A DNA stretch of 64,000 nucleotides, taken from assembly GCA_020086605.1 (NCBI GenBank), contig JACBWW010000015.1, positions 19,539,387 to 19,603,386 on the forward strand. The letters run 5' to 3'. Below the pieces are notes generated by a model. The model did not search any database, had not been told where the DNA came from, and worked only from the letters and a program-made list of their open reading frames with translations. Each line of letters opens with the position of its first letter. Within the stretch, counting starts at the first letter, position 1. Positions 37,643 to 50,555 of this stretch are shown here, one piece after another. The translations under genes and the position numbers were made by a program. The stretch comes from Lanius collurio (lineage: Eukaryota; Chordata; Aves; Passeriformes; Laniidae).

Positions 37643-40600
37643 ATGTTTCAGGGGTTTTTTTTCAGTCATTGCTGCTAACACGTGGGTGGTTTTGGTGAAT
37701 TTCCAACTTGGTATGGCCTACCACACAGAGGAGACATCTAGCTACGCAGACACTGGGAAAATCTGGAACAGATCCAATCATGTCAGGGTACACGTGCATC
37801 AGAAAGAGCACCTGGAATACCTCCTGTTGTTCCTTGCTGCTCATTTTTTGCCTTCAGATTTTATTCCTTTAAGTGACTGGTATCTGGACAATACCTCATT
37901 CCAGTACTGTATTTTTGGGCGCAAGGGATGCAGCACTACAGTGTCACTAATCTTGAACTGTGAGCAGGATGAGCACAAATGAGCTGTCTTATAATGGAGG
38001 ATGCAATATGTCAAAGATAGAACATGTAGAAACACCGCATCTCACTATTTTCCCATGGCAGTACTAATTGCTGCTTCCTAAAAGATAGGTTAGGTAATAT
38101 GACTGGATGCAGTTGGGATGATTTAGAGTTCTGAACCGCAAGGATTTTTGCTGTGGAAATAGGAATTTGTGAAAAGAAAAACAATCATTAAATATAAATG
38201 TATTTAAATATAAAAATAATTAAAATGGAACTTGGAACTCTCATTCCAGTAAAAGAAAACAAAATTAGGGGGTTATCCTGGGTGTCAGCATGAGGGACAA
38301 AATGGATTGTGACAGCCCAATTATTTACATTCTGAGAGCCAGCACTGTGGAAATGAGTCCTAAAAGGAAGAACATGATTTGCTCTACTCAGATTTTAAGC
38401 CAAACAACAGGCAGGCTTCTACTAATCAAAGAAGAAAAGCCTTCAGCAGAATCCAGAAGCAAGAGGCCCTGCTCCACAACGCTGAGGTGTTGGTCAGTGT
38501 ACATGGAATGCACCGAGGCTTGCAGTGGCCAGGGCGAAATGTGTGCTCTCCTCTGGTGGCCATGGAGCTGTGTGTAGGGTGATTCGTGTAAGGCTGGAAG
38601 GAGACCATCTAGGACAGGTTGCTGAGAAGATGGGAGGTAGTGCAGGAGTTGTGTTGTTAGATCTCAGTTTAAGGGAGGATCAGACTTGGTGAGGATTGTG
38701 GTGGTCTTAAAGGACCACTTGGTGTGGTGCAAGTTGTTTGTCATGGTGGCTGCGCTTTCACCTCTGCCTGCTGATGGTGAGGCTGAGTCTGTTGGGTCTG
38801 TGCTTTTAGTTGGACCCAACTGAGCCTTTGCTACTGAGCTCAACCAGTTTTCTCTTGAACACAGGTTTTTCCTGAGCTATGGTGCTGCCATCGCAGCTTT
38901 TGAGACAGTGATACTCTGTACAAGACAACAATGGGAACAGCAAGAGGAATGGTGAGCATGGTGCTGATCTCTGACTATTTGCAGCTTAAGACAGTGTTAG
39001 GTATATTGAGGCCTACAGCCAGCAGTATTGTTTCTAAGAGGAAAACAGCTGAATTCTCTAACTGCAGGGTTATTTCCATCAATTTATACTTTTTACACCA
39101 ACCCAGTGATGAGGATTTTCTCTGGTGTGGTGTTGTGTGCATATGACTAGATATTGCTGTCAGTTTCAGCAGACTTCTACTTAAAAATGAAATTTGCTGT
39201 GGGGTCTGGCAGGGTGAGGTCTTCTCTACAAGTCCAGCAGAAAAATTAGGTTTCCACAGTTCTTTAACTTCATAATAATTACACTTTATATATATCATAA
39301 AGCCAAGGAATTTGTAATTCATGCTGGAGGTGTAAGAACACTCACTGTTTCTAGGCAAGGAAAAACTACTTAAATTATTAAGCAACCTCGGCGTGTGTCA
39401 TGAAGCAGTGCTGTATTAGAGGGAAAACAAAGAAAAAAATTCATGTTAAGTCATGAAAAACATGTCTTGGGAATGAAGTCAGTGTTGATTTTAAGTTGCC
39501 TTTCTGTCCTCGGTATGAATTTCAAGCTTCAATTTTAATAAATTTACTTGAAGTATAAGCTTGCTTCCAAGCATCCTAGATTCATAGCACTAATTTGAGG
39601 ATAATTATATACTTCTGTAAGGCTTTTTAGCTTTGGATTCTCACTGATCTTGTCAAAACTAATTTCTTTCTGATACTGCTTTTGTTTTTCCCTTTGTGAA
39701 CATACTGCTATTGTTGGAATAATGGCTTCTCCTTTGGATATAATTAACATTCAATACATTGCCAGTATAATTTCCTACACATATTACATATTTGTTTTCC
39801 ACGGGTCTGCTATGGTTTGAAAAGCCTTTTGTCTGTTAAAGAGCTTGAAATGGTTTTGAAAGCTTTATTCACTGTTCATTACTAACTTAATTTTACTTGC
39901 AGGTTTCATTGTAAAATCTACTGACAATATTGCTAGGTTATAGTACAATACAGGTAATATTGCTACAATCGCTAACATAATCAGTTGGAAATGTTGCATG
40001 TCAGATGATACTGTTCGTTTTTGTATTTTAGTAGGGGTTTGCATGTATTTTAGATTCAGGCTGTGTAGTCATGTTAGTTTTTCTGCCTGTGCACACAGAT
40101 ACTGTATTTTGATATTCGATGTTACTGCAAGAATTAACATGGAGTTAGCTGAGTGTCCACTCTTCTTGTCTAGTGGAAAAAAGGAGAAACTGAGTACATT
40201 ATGATATATTTCTAAATAATGGTTACAACTTATTAAGATATGTAAAAGAATAAAAGTATTACTCAGTCTGTAGGATAGCTTTCAAGAAAGCAAGAAAATT
40301 GTGCTTGAGACCTTCATTTTGTTATTTAAGTTCCCATCCACTAAAATAAAAATAAAGAAAATCTAGAAAAGAACATGACTCCAAGAGAAAATGTTGCTGT
40401 ACACAGTAACACTCTCAGTTAAGAAAAAAATTGGTCAAGACAAATCTAATAGCTTCTTTCTTTAGTACCATTATGATTAAATTGGTTAATGACACAGATG
40501 AAGAAGCATAAGAGAATATAAAATAGGTGGCCTGGAACATAAAAGCACTGCCAGTATGTCATGAAAATGTTTTGTGTCATTCTTTAATTTAATTCTTATA

Positions 40601-41366
40601 TATTTAAAAAAGTCTGTTTTCTTCCCGTAGCATCTTCGATGGTCACACCAGTGTTATGTAGTTTTGAAAAAACTTCAGATGCATTATACATGGGTGAGTT
40701 TTTTAAAAAGTTTTTTACAGATATAACAGAGAGCAGAAATAAATTCTTCCCTTCCCACTTCCCCATTTATGGAATATAATTTCATGTTCAATAATCTGTT
40801 ACTGTGATTTAAGCTTTGGAATGCATGTACAGGTTACGTTAACCCTCAAGATTTTGCTTAACAAAAATCTATGTATTGGGGTTGCCACATTTAAGCCTTC
40901 AGTGGTAATAAACTGAATTAATCATGTTGTGGTTAGAAACCAGTTCAAATGCTGTTTACAGCATGAGAAAGTCAATGCTCCAGTATAATCCTATATAGCA
41001 AGATGCTCTTACAAACTTAGAAAGGTAATACCTGATGTGTCTTGTATTTGTTACAGTAATTGTTGGTAAATATGAATTTTTAATGTCTGCCATCAGGGTT
41101 GTTTTATACCTCTATTTGAAAAGGTGTGTTGAAGAACTACACCACTAATAAATAACTTGATGCAGTACACAGCAGGATGTTAGAAAAATGTAGATTGAAT
41201 TGATTAAGTAGACAACAGAGTGGTTTATGAATTATAAGTAGAACTTGGTCGTAAATGAACTGCTGGTTTTTCTTGCCATACACAACCCACAAACAAAGGA
41301 ATGTCCAGGAAGACAATATTTCTTGAGGTCAGTTCAGACCCCCAATAGCAGTGTGTTTCTCCACTC

Positions 41367-41390
41367 CTCTGGAAGCATCTCTGGAAGCAT
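41367..41390. repeat. 12-bp perfect tandem duplication
   Basis: The unit ctctggaagcat occurs twice back to back with no mismatch. Confidence 0.95.
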
Positions 41391-43858
41391 CACTGATTGC
41401 ATACATACTGGATTTGTTAGACATAGATTACTCACTCTCTTCAGGCTGTATTCTTGCCTAGTGCAAGTCAGGTTTATTCCCTCTTCACTCTCCTCAAGGT
41501 CTGTGGACATACCTTCCTGGGCATCACTCTTTCTCCTTCTTTTATCATACTGTATTTTTTTTTTTCAGATTATAAAAGATTTGCCAGTATTTCTAGCAAA
41601 GTAGTCACTGCTTGAACCACACAGAAGTAATGCTTGTCTCATCTCTAAAATTAATTGTTAAGAATGGTCTGTAAGATAGAAGAAGGCAATGCTTGAATTG
41701 CATTCTTGAAAAATAGCAAGTGGCAAACAGCGAAGAACTAATTTAAGACAACTTAATGGGTTGGTAGCAACCTGTGGAGACCTAAAACCAATGAGGTATT
41801 GACTTTGATGTTTGGGAATGCAGAGAGAAATACCCAATAATGAAACCAGAGCAAAGGTGATGTATAGTTCCCAGCCAATAGTCAGCACTCGCCTCTTATT
41901 GATCATCTGTGCCTGGGAGACTAAGGTGACCTATTTTTCTTCCCAGTGGCAATATAACATTATGCAGTCCTGACATTTTATTTGTGGAGAACTATTTGTT
42001 ATTTTTCAAAGTGTAATTAATGTAATGTAATGGTTTGTTAAAACAATGTTGATTTACAGCCTCTGTCTGTTGGTTCAGTAATGCTCCTACCTTTAACTGT
42101 TGACCATAGAATTAATTTAGTCCAGATTATAGTTGTTATTATTCAAGTAAGAAATTCCTTTTCAGATACACTGAAGCAGTATGGAAAAAAAATAACATGT
42201 CTATTAAGGAGTATTTTCTAACAGCACAAAATTTAAGTAGTTTGTGGTAGTTTTCAAAGACAACTTGTCAGGTGGCAGATGAATGACAAAGAACCTTTCA
42301 CTGAAATGATCTTACTCACTTTTTAATTGGAGTTGCTCAAAAACAGGTTGTAGAAAACACTTCAAAATTAACAGCTCAGTCCTGGCAGAACAGATAAATT
42401 AGACCAAGTGACCTAAGAGATTTTTGCTGAAATTACAGTCTAATTTGCCAATATTTTGCTTCTCAATTAATGAGAAAATCCAACAGTTCCTATTGCAGAA
42501 GCAATTTCAGCATATATTGCATTTCCATTTGCCTGCAGTTAACTACTTGCTAAGATACAGTTCTTTTTCATATTTGCCTGAGCTAGAGAGCCTGAGGTTT
42601 CACAGGACTTTTTTAAAAATATTTTTTAGAATGACTGATACATGTGATAAAGTAGATTTTTGTTTTCTCAGCTTCTTTTTTCCTTCTCCTGACAAAAAAA
42701 TCAGAAGAAACAAACCAGTCCTTAAACAAAGAAATTGAAGAAAGGGGTGAGACAATTCAAACAGGAAATGGAAATTACCCAGCCAGACTTAAAATATTGG
42801 ACTTGCCTGTAAAGCAGCCTGAAACTGGGGACAGATTTGAGAGGAGGAATGATGCTAAGGAACATACATGGAATGGTTCTTTAAAACATCAAAACAGAAA
42901 CACTTGTGAAGAAAAAGTTGGGGTGTAGCTGATATCTTCTATCCCCAAAAATCACTTGGTCCAGACTCTGCAGAGCACTTTGCTAATGATGCTGTTGGTG
43001 TCTTTCCTAGACTCATGACACTGAATCATGTGGATAGAGGCTGAATTTAGGAGCTTTTAGATAGGATTGCTCTTGAAATATGGTCACTGGCCCAGATTTT
43101 GCTGGGACATCTGGCTGGCAGTGTTGATTCCATAGTGCTGTCTGTGCTGTTGCAGTACACGAGTGTGCATCCTGTACAAATGGCCAACTAAGTAGTGCAG
43201 TGCCAGGGAACTGAATGGGAGCTTCAGACAAAGTTTTTGTCTGAAGGTGTAATTAAACCTTTATATGGCTCTGTCCTGCAGGATTAGGGATGGCAAACCA
43301 TGTATTCAGTATGAATAAGCTGAGTGCTTTATTTAGATTTTTAATGATAATAATTTGGTAAAAATTAAGAAAATAAAGGTTAAATTGCAAAATAGTAAAA
43401 AGCAAAAGGACAGAGGTCAAAAGAACAAAAGGCTGTAATCAGAATTATTTACTGCACAGTAAAACTAATATAGTGCACTTTTTATTCAATCAGTAATATC
43501 AGAGCTAGCTTATCAAGTAGAGATCAGTGTTACTGACCTATAATTGACCCTGGGCAAATCTCTTTGCTCAGCCTTGAGGGTTAGCCTTGAGAGGTGTCAC
43601 CACCCAAGGGAAGGATCATCACATACTTTAGGAAGAAATGCAAGAAAACCCCACGCTGTAAAAGTGGGACTGGTCTTTTACTGTATAAATTGATTGACTG
43701 TCAGTCATACACATCTTTGGGTACGTGTTGTCGTGCCAGCTCAGCAAAAGATGCTTTATTGCTGAAAGAACTGCTCCCAGGTCTTTGGTTTCTTCTGCTC
43801 AACACTTCTGACTGTCACTTCCATCTCAGTGCCTGCACATCCCTGCTGCTGTTTTCCT

Positions 43859-43886
43859 AAGTCCAAGAAGTACCTTTCTTGGACTT
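43859..43886. repeat. Hairpin, 11-bp perfect stem
   Basis: The arm aagtccaagaa pairs with ttcttggactt across a six-base loop. It is too short for a pre-microRNA and has no recognisable flank. Confidence 0.8.
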
Positions 43887-44469
43887 CTTGTGATGTTTTT
43901 GATTTGAGATAGTTTGTACAAGCTGGTCTCAGCACTCTTCAACACCAAACCAGCAGGCCCCCCTTGCTCAATCCATCACTGTTAAATTATAATTTATAAT
44001 CATTATCTATAAAGTTCCTGGACAACTCAGCAGCCAAACTACCTGCAGCTAAATAGGCTAAGCCAATATTTTAAAATTGAGCTGTACTGTCTTCAGTCCA
44101 AATCAGGTGTTCTGCATGTTTAATAGTGCTCTGCAGCCATTCAGACTTGCTTTTTTGCATCTTTGCCAAAATGACTTGCACTGCCTGGTGCTGTGGAGTA
44201 GTGAAAAAAATGTATGTTCCTGTACCTATGGAGGTCATTGTATCCACCTTAAATCCATCAATAGCTCTGGCAGTTCATGTGGCACAAGTGATTGGAAATG
44301 GACTGTCCCTTCTGGCATGTTTTTACACTAAGAAGGAAGCAATGTCTTCTCAAGGTTACATGGTCTTACAGATGGTGACATTTTGGGTCATGGTGGGATT
44401 CTTCCTGCCCAGTTATAATTTTTTCCTTCTAACCTTCAAAATGTTCTTACTGGGTGCTGGGATTTCCCA

Positions 44470-44575
44470 GGCCCGGCCGGATGGGCCTTTGACCAATCGG
44501 GTGGAAAGTGTCCATGCCCATGGCATGGAACAAAATCATCTTTAAGGTCTCTTTCAACCCAAACCATTGTAAGAC
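44470..44575 (+). mobile_element. CR1 LINE 3' fragment (short)
   Basis: Blocks 'ggatgggcctttgacca', 'gtgtccatgcccatggca', 'atcatctttaaggtctcttt' and 'caacccaaaccatt' follow the CR1 3' terminus in order. Only about 100 bases remain and the final 'attctgtga' tail is mutated. Confidence 0.85.
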
Positions 44576-47500
44576 TTCATATGGGAAAGTGAAGTGAGTG
44601 TATGAATCTCAAGGATTCGTGTTTATCTTCTAGATTGTTTGCTTGTAGGTCACACTGAGATGTTTTATTTTGTTTTGTTTTCTCCAAAATAATAGTGTTC
44701 TAAGGTAATAAAGTTCAGGTGGTAACTTTAAATACACATTCTAAAAATTATGATTTCTATACCTTTTTTCTGTGTGGGTTGATACTCCTTTCTCACTTTG
44801 CTGAAAGTTGTCTTATGAATTCTGATCACAGTCTCACTACATACAAACATCATGTGTCTGCTGATATGATCTGGACATCATATGTCCAGATACATCACAA
44901 ATATAAATTGATTTATCATCTCCTTGTCTTTATGAGATTGGAAAATATTTCTTATCTCAGTTGGACTGAATCTCTGTTGAAGCTGTATGGTTTTCAGGGG
45001 GAAAAAAATGTAAACAGTTTTTTAGGAGTGTAGAACATGGAAGATGGGCAAGTCTGAAAAAAATACAAGCTGTACTTTGGTTGGTGCCTCATCCACTCTG
45101 GTGGAGCTGCAGCAAAGCAATTGTAAATATGAGTCATTTCCCTCTGTCCTGGAAAGAAAGAGTCCAGATGGTCTGTCAGACTGCTGGAACTTCCAGCCTC
45201 CAGAAGAAATGACTTCTCCAGTACCTGAGGCAGGAGGGAGGGCTCATTTGATCCTGCTGGCATCTTGTCTACATTGCTTTGCACATAAAAGTGCAAAGAC
45301 TGACATGCAACAGAGACTGACTTTCTTTGCATCATGTAGCCTGATATCACTATTTTAGGCTTTGTGGCTTGATGGAGAGAGGAAGAAAATACAGGATTTT
45401 TTAGCTTTGCAGCTTGCTAGAGATAGGGAGAAAATATAGCATTGAAAGCAACTTTTAAGAGTTGCATGTTTTGTATATACAGTATGCATTTTTTTTATTT
45501 TTTCTTTTTGAAGTGCCCAAAAGTGGGTGGGTGCTTGGAAAATAGGATGGCATGATAAGCATGACTCTTAATATTTAACATGCTTTATATGCAATAGCTT
45601 TGCATATATTTGTATTTTAAAAATTACTTTTTTGGCCCTATATTTTATAAAACTCTTGGGGTATATTACCATAATCAGTTTTTCTTAAGTCCAGCTTGGA
45701 AACTCCTTATTGTTAAATCATATCCTCCCCTTTTGATAAACTTCTTTTTCTCACGTTATCTGTCCCTCTGTGTTCTCTATGGGTAAATTACCATTTATTT
45801 GAGAAGTGGCCTGATCATTTTTGAAAGCCCAATAGAAGAGAGAGAGAGATGCTCAGTGAATAATGTTTTTGCACCTTTAGCCTCTTGTAGCAAAGAGAAC
45901 CCAGTGGAACCTGGCATTTTCGAGAGCTATAAAGCTCTGGGTAGCACTGTTCCATTTTGGAGGGTACATAGTAACATCTTACACTTTTTATTGGAAAATA
46001 AAAGCGAGATAATTTTCTGTCTGAATATATAATGTATGAATGACTGCTTTTGAGACACTGATACATAAATTATAGATAGCCTTTCAGATTCTGCACTATG
46101 TATTATTAATTAAAAACTGAAGATCTTCCTCTACACCCTGATATCTAGGCCACTGGAGAACATATTTTAGTGTTGGGGACTATATAACCCAGGCAGAACG
46201 CAATAAAATGCTGCCATTTTGTTGTTTATGGGTAGCATTTCGGTACACAAAATGGCCAGAACCTTCTCCTATTACAGTGGACAGCAGGAATTCTCTTTAT
46301 GAAGAGGAGGAGTGAACAAGAATGAAGCTGATATTTTATTTTCCTTTGCACACACATAAAAATTATGAAGAAATATTTGAATCAGGCTTAGCCTAAATTA
46401 TATAATTTCCCACTTGGCACAGTATGCACTAGGAAATCTGTCTTTCTGTCCTTCACTCTGTCATCCCATCCCCTCTCTTTTCAATACATTTTAATGTTGT
46501 TTGATGGGTGTTGTAGTTGCCTGTTAGAGTCAATTACAGGTTTAGAGGGCAACTGATGAAGATCATCAAAATTGCCTGATACTCTTAATAGCTGAGCTTC
46601 TAAAATGAAATCAAAGAGATACATAACAAGGCACATAATCATAGCAAGCCATAGTTAGCAGCAATTCCTTTTAAATTCAAGTGGAAACAGCCTATCATAG
46701 ACAGCTGAGATGTTGGCTAGTGATGGTAGACCCATACTGAAGAGTGAACATGGAGAATGTCCATTCCTTGTTTTTAGTAATCTGAGGATGTTCTATGGCC
46801 TTGGATTTGATCAAATAGCCTTTGTTGCATAAGGCAAAACTGAATAAAAGATAATATCTGGCAAATGTCTACAATCACAAATTTGACTGCAATCAGAATA
46901 TGTCTGCCCAGTTCTGCACTTTATTTTTAAACTAGTTTTACATGGAGAATTACAGATGGTTTGGTGTGTTTGCATTCTATGAATCAGTTGTAACTGCTAC
47001 TGTAATGCATGTTCCTGTAGATTTTCATTTTTACTGACAGAATTGTTCATGCTGGGACCCTTGCACAGCTGGGCCATGAATCTTATGCAAAAGGCAGGCA
47101 ATACAAATGAAGATAAATGCAAGATACAAACCCCAGACTAGAATGAGAGCTTCATTCATCCTATAGCTTATGCACTGGGAACAGAGAAATCATTCTCTGA
47201 AGAATGGACTACCTTTAGAACCTATACAGATCTGAGGTGTTTATCTGTCTCACAGACCAGATCTTGTCACAGCTTCCTTAAGCAAAATTTCCAGAGATCC
47301 AAGGGAATTGTCACAGTAAGACTTAACTTCCCGATGTGCATACATGGTAAGTTAGAATAAAACTTGATGTCTAATTATTACTCATCTCAGGCAGTAAGAG
47401 TAACAACCATTTATTTGCCTTTAGTGATAAGAAGGTAAAATAGGTACCATCTGCTGATGATCCAAACAATTTTCCCCCCATTGAATACTCCTGAGCTTGG

Positions 47501-49686
47501 AAGTAGCTGCCTTTTTAAAGCCTTTCTTAAATGCAGACAGCTTGTTTATGAATTGGAACCCAGCTACCAAACAGCCCTCATGTTAATATTTGAATGAGTT
47601 ATTTTCTGATGAATAATCTCCCTGCATTTCATTGCTGGCTAAATGAAATGGAAGGAAGGAGTTGGGGGGAGAAAATTTGTGTGATTCTGTTGGACTGTAG
47701 TGGGGTAGCTGCTGGGATTTATAGGTTGCTTAGCCTCATTTTCCTCAGAGAAGGAGCTGATTCAGCAGTGTCTGTTGTGGTTTATGTGATGGCCTGCTGC
47801 CCGTGCAGTCAGCACTATCAGAACAATGTGATCACCCAGTAATGCTGCTTGGATGGACTTTTAACTTTGACCCATGGGGTAACCACATTTGGCTGCTTTG
47901 CAGTGGTTGACAGCAGGAGGACCCCAACCAGGCAAACCCCCCAGGATTTATAAAGCTTCCAATGATGAAGCACAATAGTTGTCTCCATCCCTCACTACTC
48001 TGCTCCCCTCTACCTTCTTTATTCATTCTTAACTGCTGCCTCCTTCTGATGCCTTTTAGAGAAACTGGTAGGTCTTGGCTGCCAGGCTTGACCTGCCCCA
48101 GGTGTGGCAGTGCATTGCTGTGTGCAGGGTCAGAGCAAGCTGTGGTGCACCAGAGCATGACTGTATGACCAGCTCAGGGAAGAGGGCAGGGGCTGTGTCA
48201 GAATGAAAAAGGATGTGGCACTGTAGGGCAGAGAAAACATCTGAGCTTCTTCTTTTTCCAGATTCTGGGAAGCCCATGTTGCCAGAATCTGTCCTTGTCA
48301 TACCCTGTGAGTAACCCTCAGAGGCACAGTGATTCAGAGCTACCCCTCTGAGTCATAGGTCAGCAAAGTGACTTTCATTAAATACTTCTCATGCAGCTTC
48401 TAGCTAGAGTGGCAGCAAGGTCAAAAATTATGTAGATCTGAAAACTGATGGAAACACATCTGAAGTTACAGTACTTAGAAATAAAAACTTTGGAAATGAG
48501 ATTGAATCTGGGATACTGAACTTCGGACAAGATTTTAGATATAGACAATGGATGGTATCTGTCATTTTAATTCCAAAACTCTGATGCTAACTACTATCAA
48601 GGGCAGTGTTCTGGACTGGATGTACAAAAGTAAAATACAGACTTACAGTACCTTTCTTTGCTACTTTTCTGTGCTCCAGGGGACAAGAGAAGTTCATTTT
48701 TCTCCCTTATCAGTAATACATCACACCTTGTATAAGTTCCTGCATGCAGGATTATACACACATATGTATAATCTTGTAGTGGAGCCAAATTTCTCACCCA
48801 CCTATCCTATAAACAATTTATATTATTTTCTGTCTCATAAGCAGAGTTTTATGGTGCATGTGCAGATACAAAATCAAAGGACTCGGGCAAAGCTGACTTT
48901 CCTGTCATGTTGCCTTGCTCCAGGATAAATTGTGCTGTTCTTTCTGTCAGTTCTGTGGGCCTTACTTTTTAAATATACTGTTTCAAAACAGCTTTTTGGA
49001 AATAACTATTGTGGCAGCAGGATGCTGAGTGGTGTGTGGGCTGTGTGAAAGTGGCTCAGGGATGTGAAACTCCAGCATCATGGCTCATAGGGATTATTGG
49101 ACACCAAGCAAGTAATGCAATAAAAGCTACGCAGTGAAAACAGTCAGTTGCTGACATTTATGATAGAGAAAAATAACAATTATTCCTCTGAGCCCTTTCA
49201 CCCCTTATGCTTGTGCAGAATGGGGAAGATGAGACACAATGCTCAGCAACTGTATGCAATATTGTGTATTTGAAATCCTCAAAGCCAGCATTTTATCACT
49301 AGAATTAGAATTCTGGTGCATACTGAGGAGCCATTTAGTCATATGGTTTTTGGCTGTGGTTGTGGCCAGGGCTGTTTTAAGAGGAAGAGTAGTAACTATT
49401 GTTGAGGTAGATGGCTTAGGTGGAAGCTGTGGTGCAGTGTCTGTTTCCTGGTGTTTCACTAAAGCAAGTAAAAATGAAAGATTTAGCTTAAAAAGACAGG
49501 CAACAGTAAACCTAAAAACAATGGCATACTTGTATTCCAGACAGTTGTTCTTTCTGGAATTTTGCTCTATTGATCATTCTATTTCTCTACTTTCTCTTCT
49601 CTTGTCTTTACTTTTGAAACCTGTGTAGTTAACCAAGTCCACTGACAATATATTCAGAAGGATGAAAAATTAAATGTCAAAATATA

Positions 49687-49715
49687 AAAATGTATGTTTA
49701 TGTATGTATGTATAA
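49687..49715. repeat. Short (TATG)n-like microsatellite
   Basis: Several tatg/tgta units with one interruption (atgtatgtttatgtatgtat) are seen, embedded in AT-rich DNA. Confidence 0.7.
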
Positions 49716-50532
49716 AAAAATTCTTATCCACATGCATAAATACATATAAATATATTTGTTTAGATACACTTTTTTAAAACAGTTTTGAAACAATTGTGTA
49801 GGATAAATGGTGTTTGTAGAATAATAGTTTTAGTGGCAGCCATTTGTTATGCTTTAATTGCTAAGCTGTTCATGAGTAATTTGGTGCATTTCTTGCCATC
49901 TAAACTCATGTCACACCACACATCTTACCTATTTTGTATCTGAACCACTCATGTTTGGACAATACCTGGAAAGTATTGTAGACCCTTGTAACAGATTGTT
50001 TTCCTCCTATATCTTTGATTTAAATAAAATCAGGACTCAAAACTGAAACACATTAGAGGTGTTTTGGTGTTTGAATTGACCCCTTCTAAGTAGTTTTATG
50101 TATTAATTTTGTTTCTCATAAAATGTCAACACCATATACATAGATTTATGTATATCTGTGGATACTGCATAGATGTGCTGTACATATATGCACACAGGAT
50201 CTTTGGTTACACATAATTATTTTTTATGCCTCTTATTTTTATCCTCCAAAAATTGAACAGGAAAATGGTTTTGGGTTAGGCAGTTAGAATTATAGGTATG
50301 GTAGACAATTATGTTTAAGTAGAGATCTAAAAATGAGAAAATATGAAGGCTATAAATATTGGCCATATTTTTAAATGAATAGACACAGCACTTCTTCCCA
50401 CATCCAAAGCTGTTACTTTATATTTAGAAAGAAAAGTGGTACCTTTTTGAAGCACACACATGCATCTCCTTTGATGAGTTACCTCCTTACTCAGTGAAGA
50501 CCATATTCTGTCCCCTTTACATTTCAGTTATA

Positions 50533-50555
50533 CTGTAGGGGAAAATCCCCTACAG
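50533..50555. repeat. Perfect hairpin, 10-bp stem with 3-base loop
   Basis: The arm ctgtagggga is followed by aaa and its exact reverse complement tcccctacag. It could be an inverted-repeat end of a decayed element, but no partner copy was seen nearby. Confidence 0.85.

Noticed and set aside
44994..45358. Reciprocal open frames of about 100-118 codons
   Set aside because: No homology, no splice or promoter context, and both strands are open together, which points to chance.
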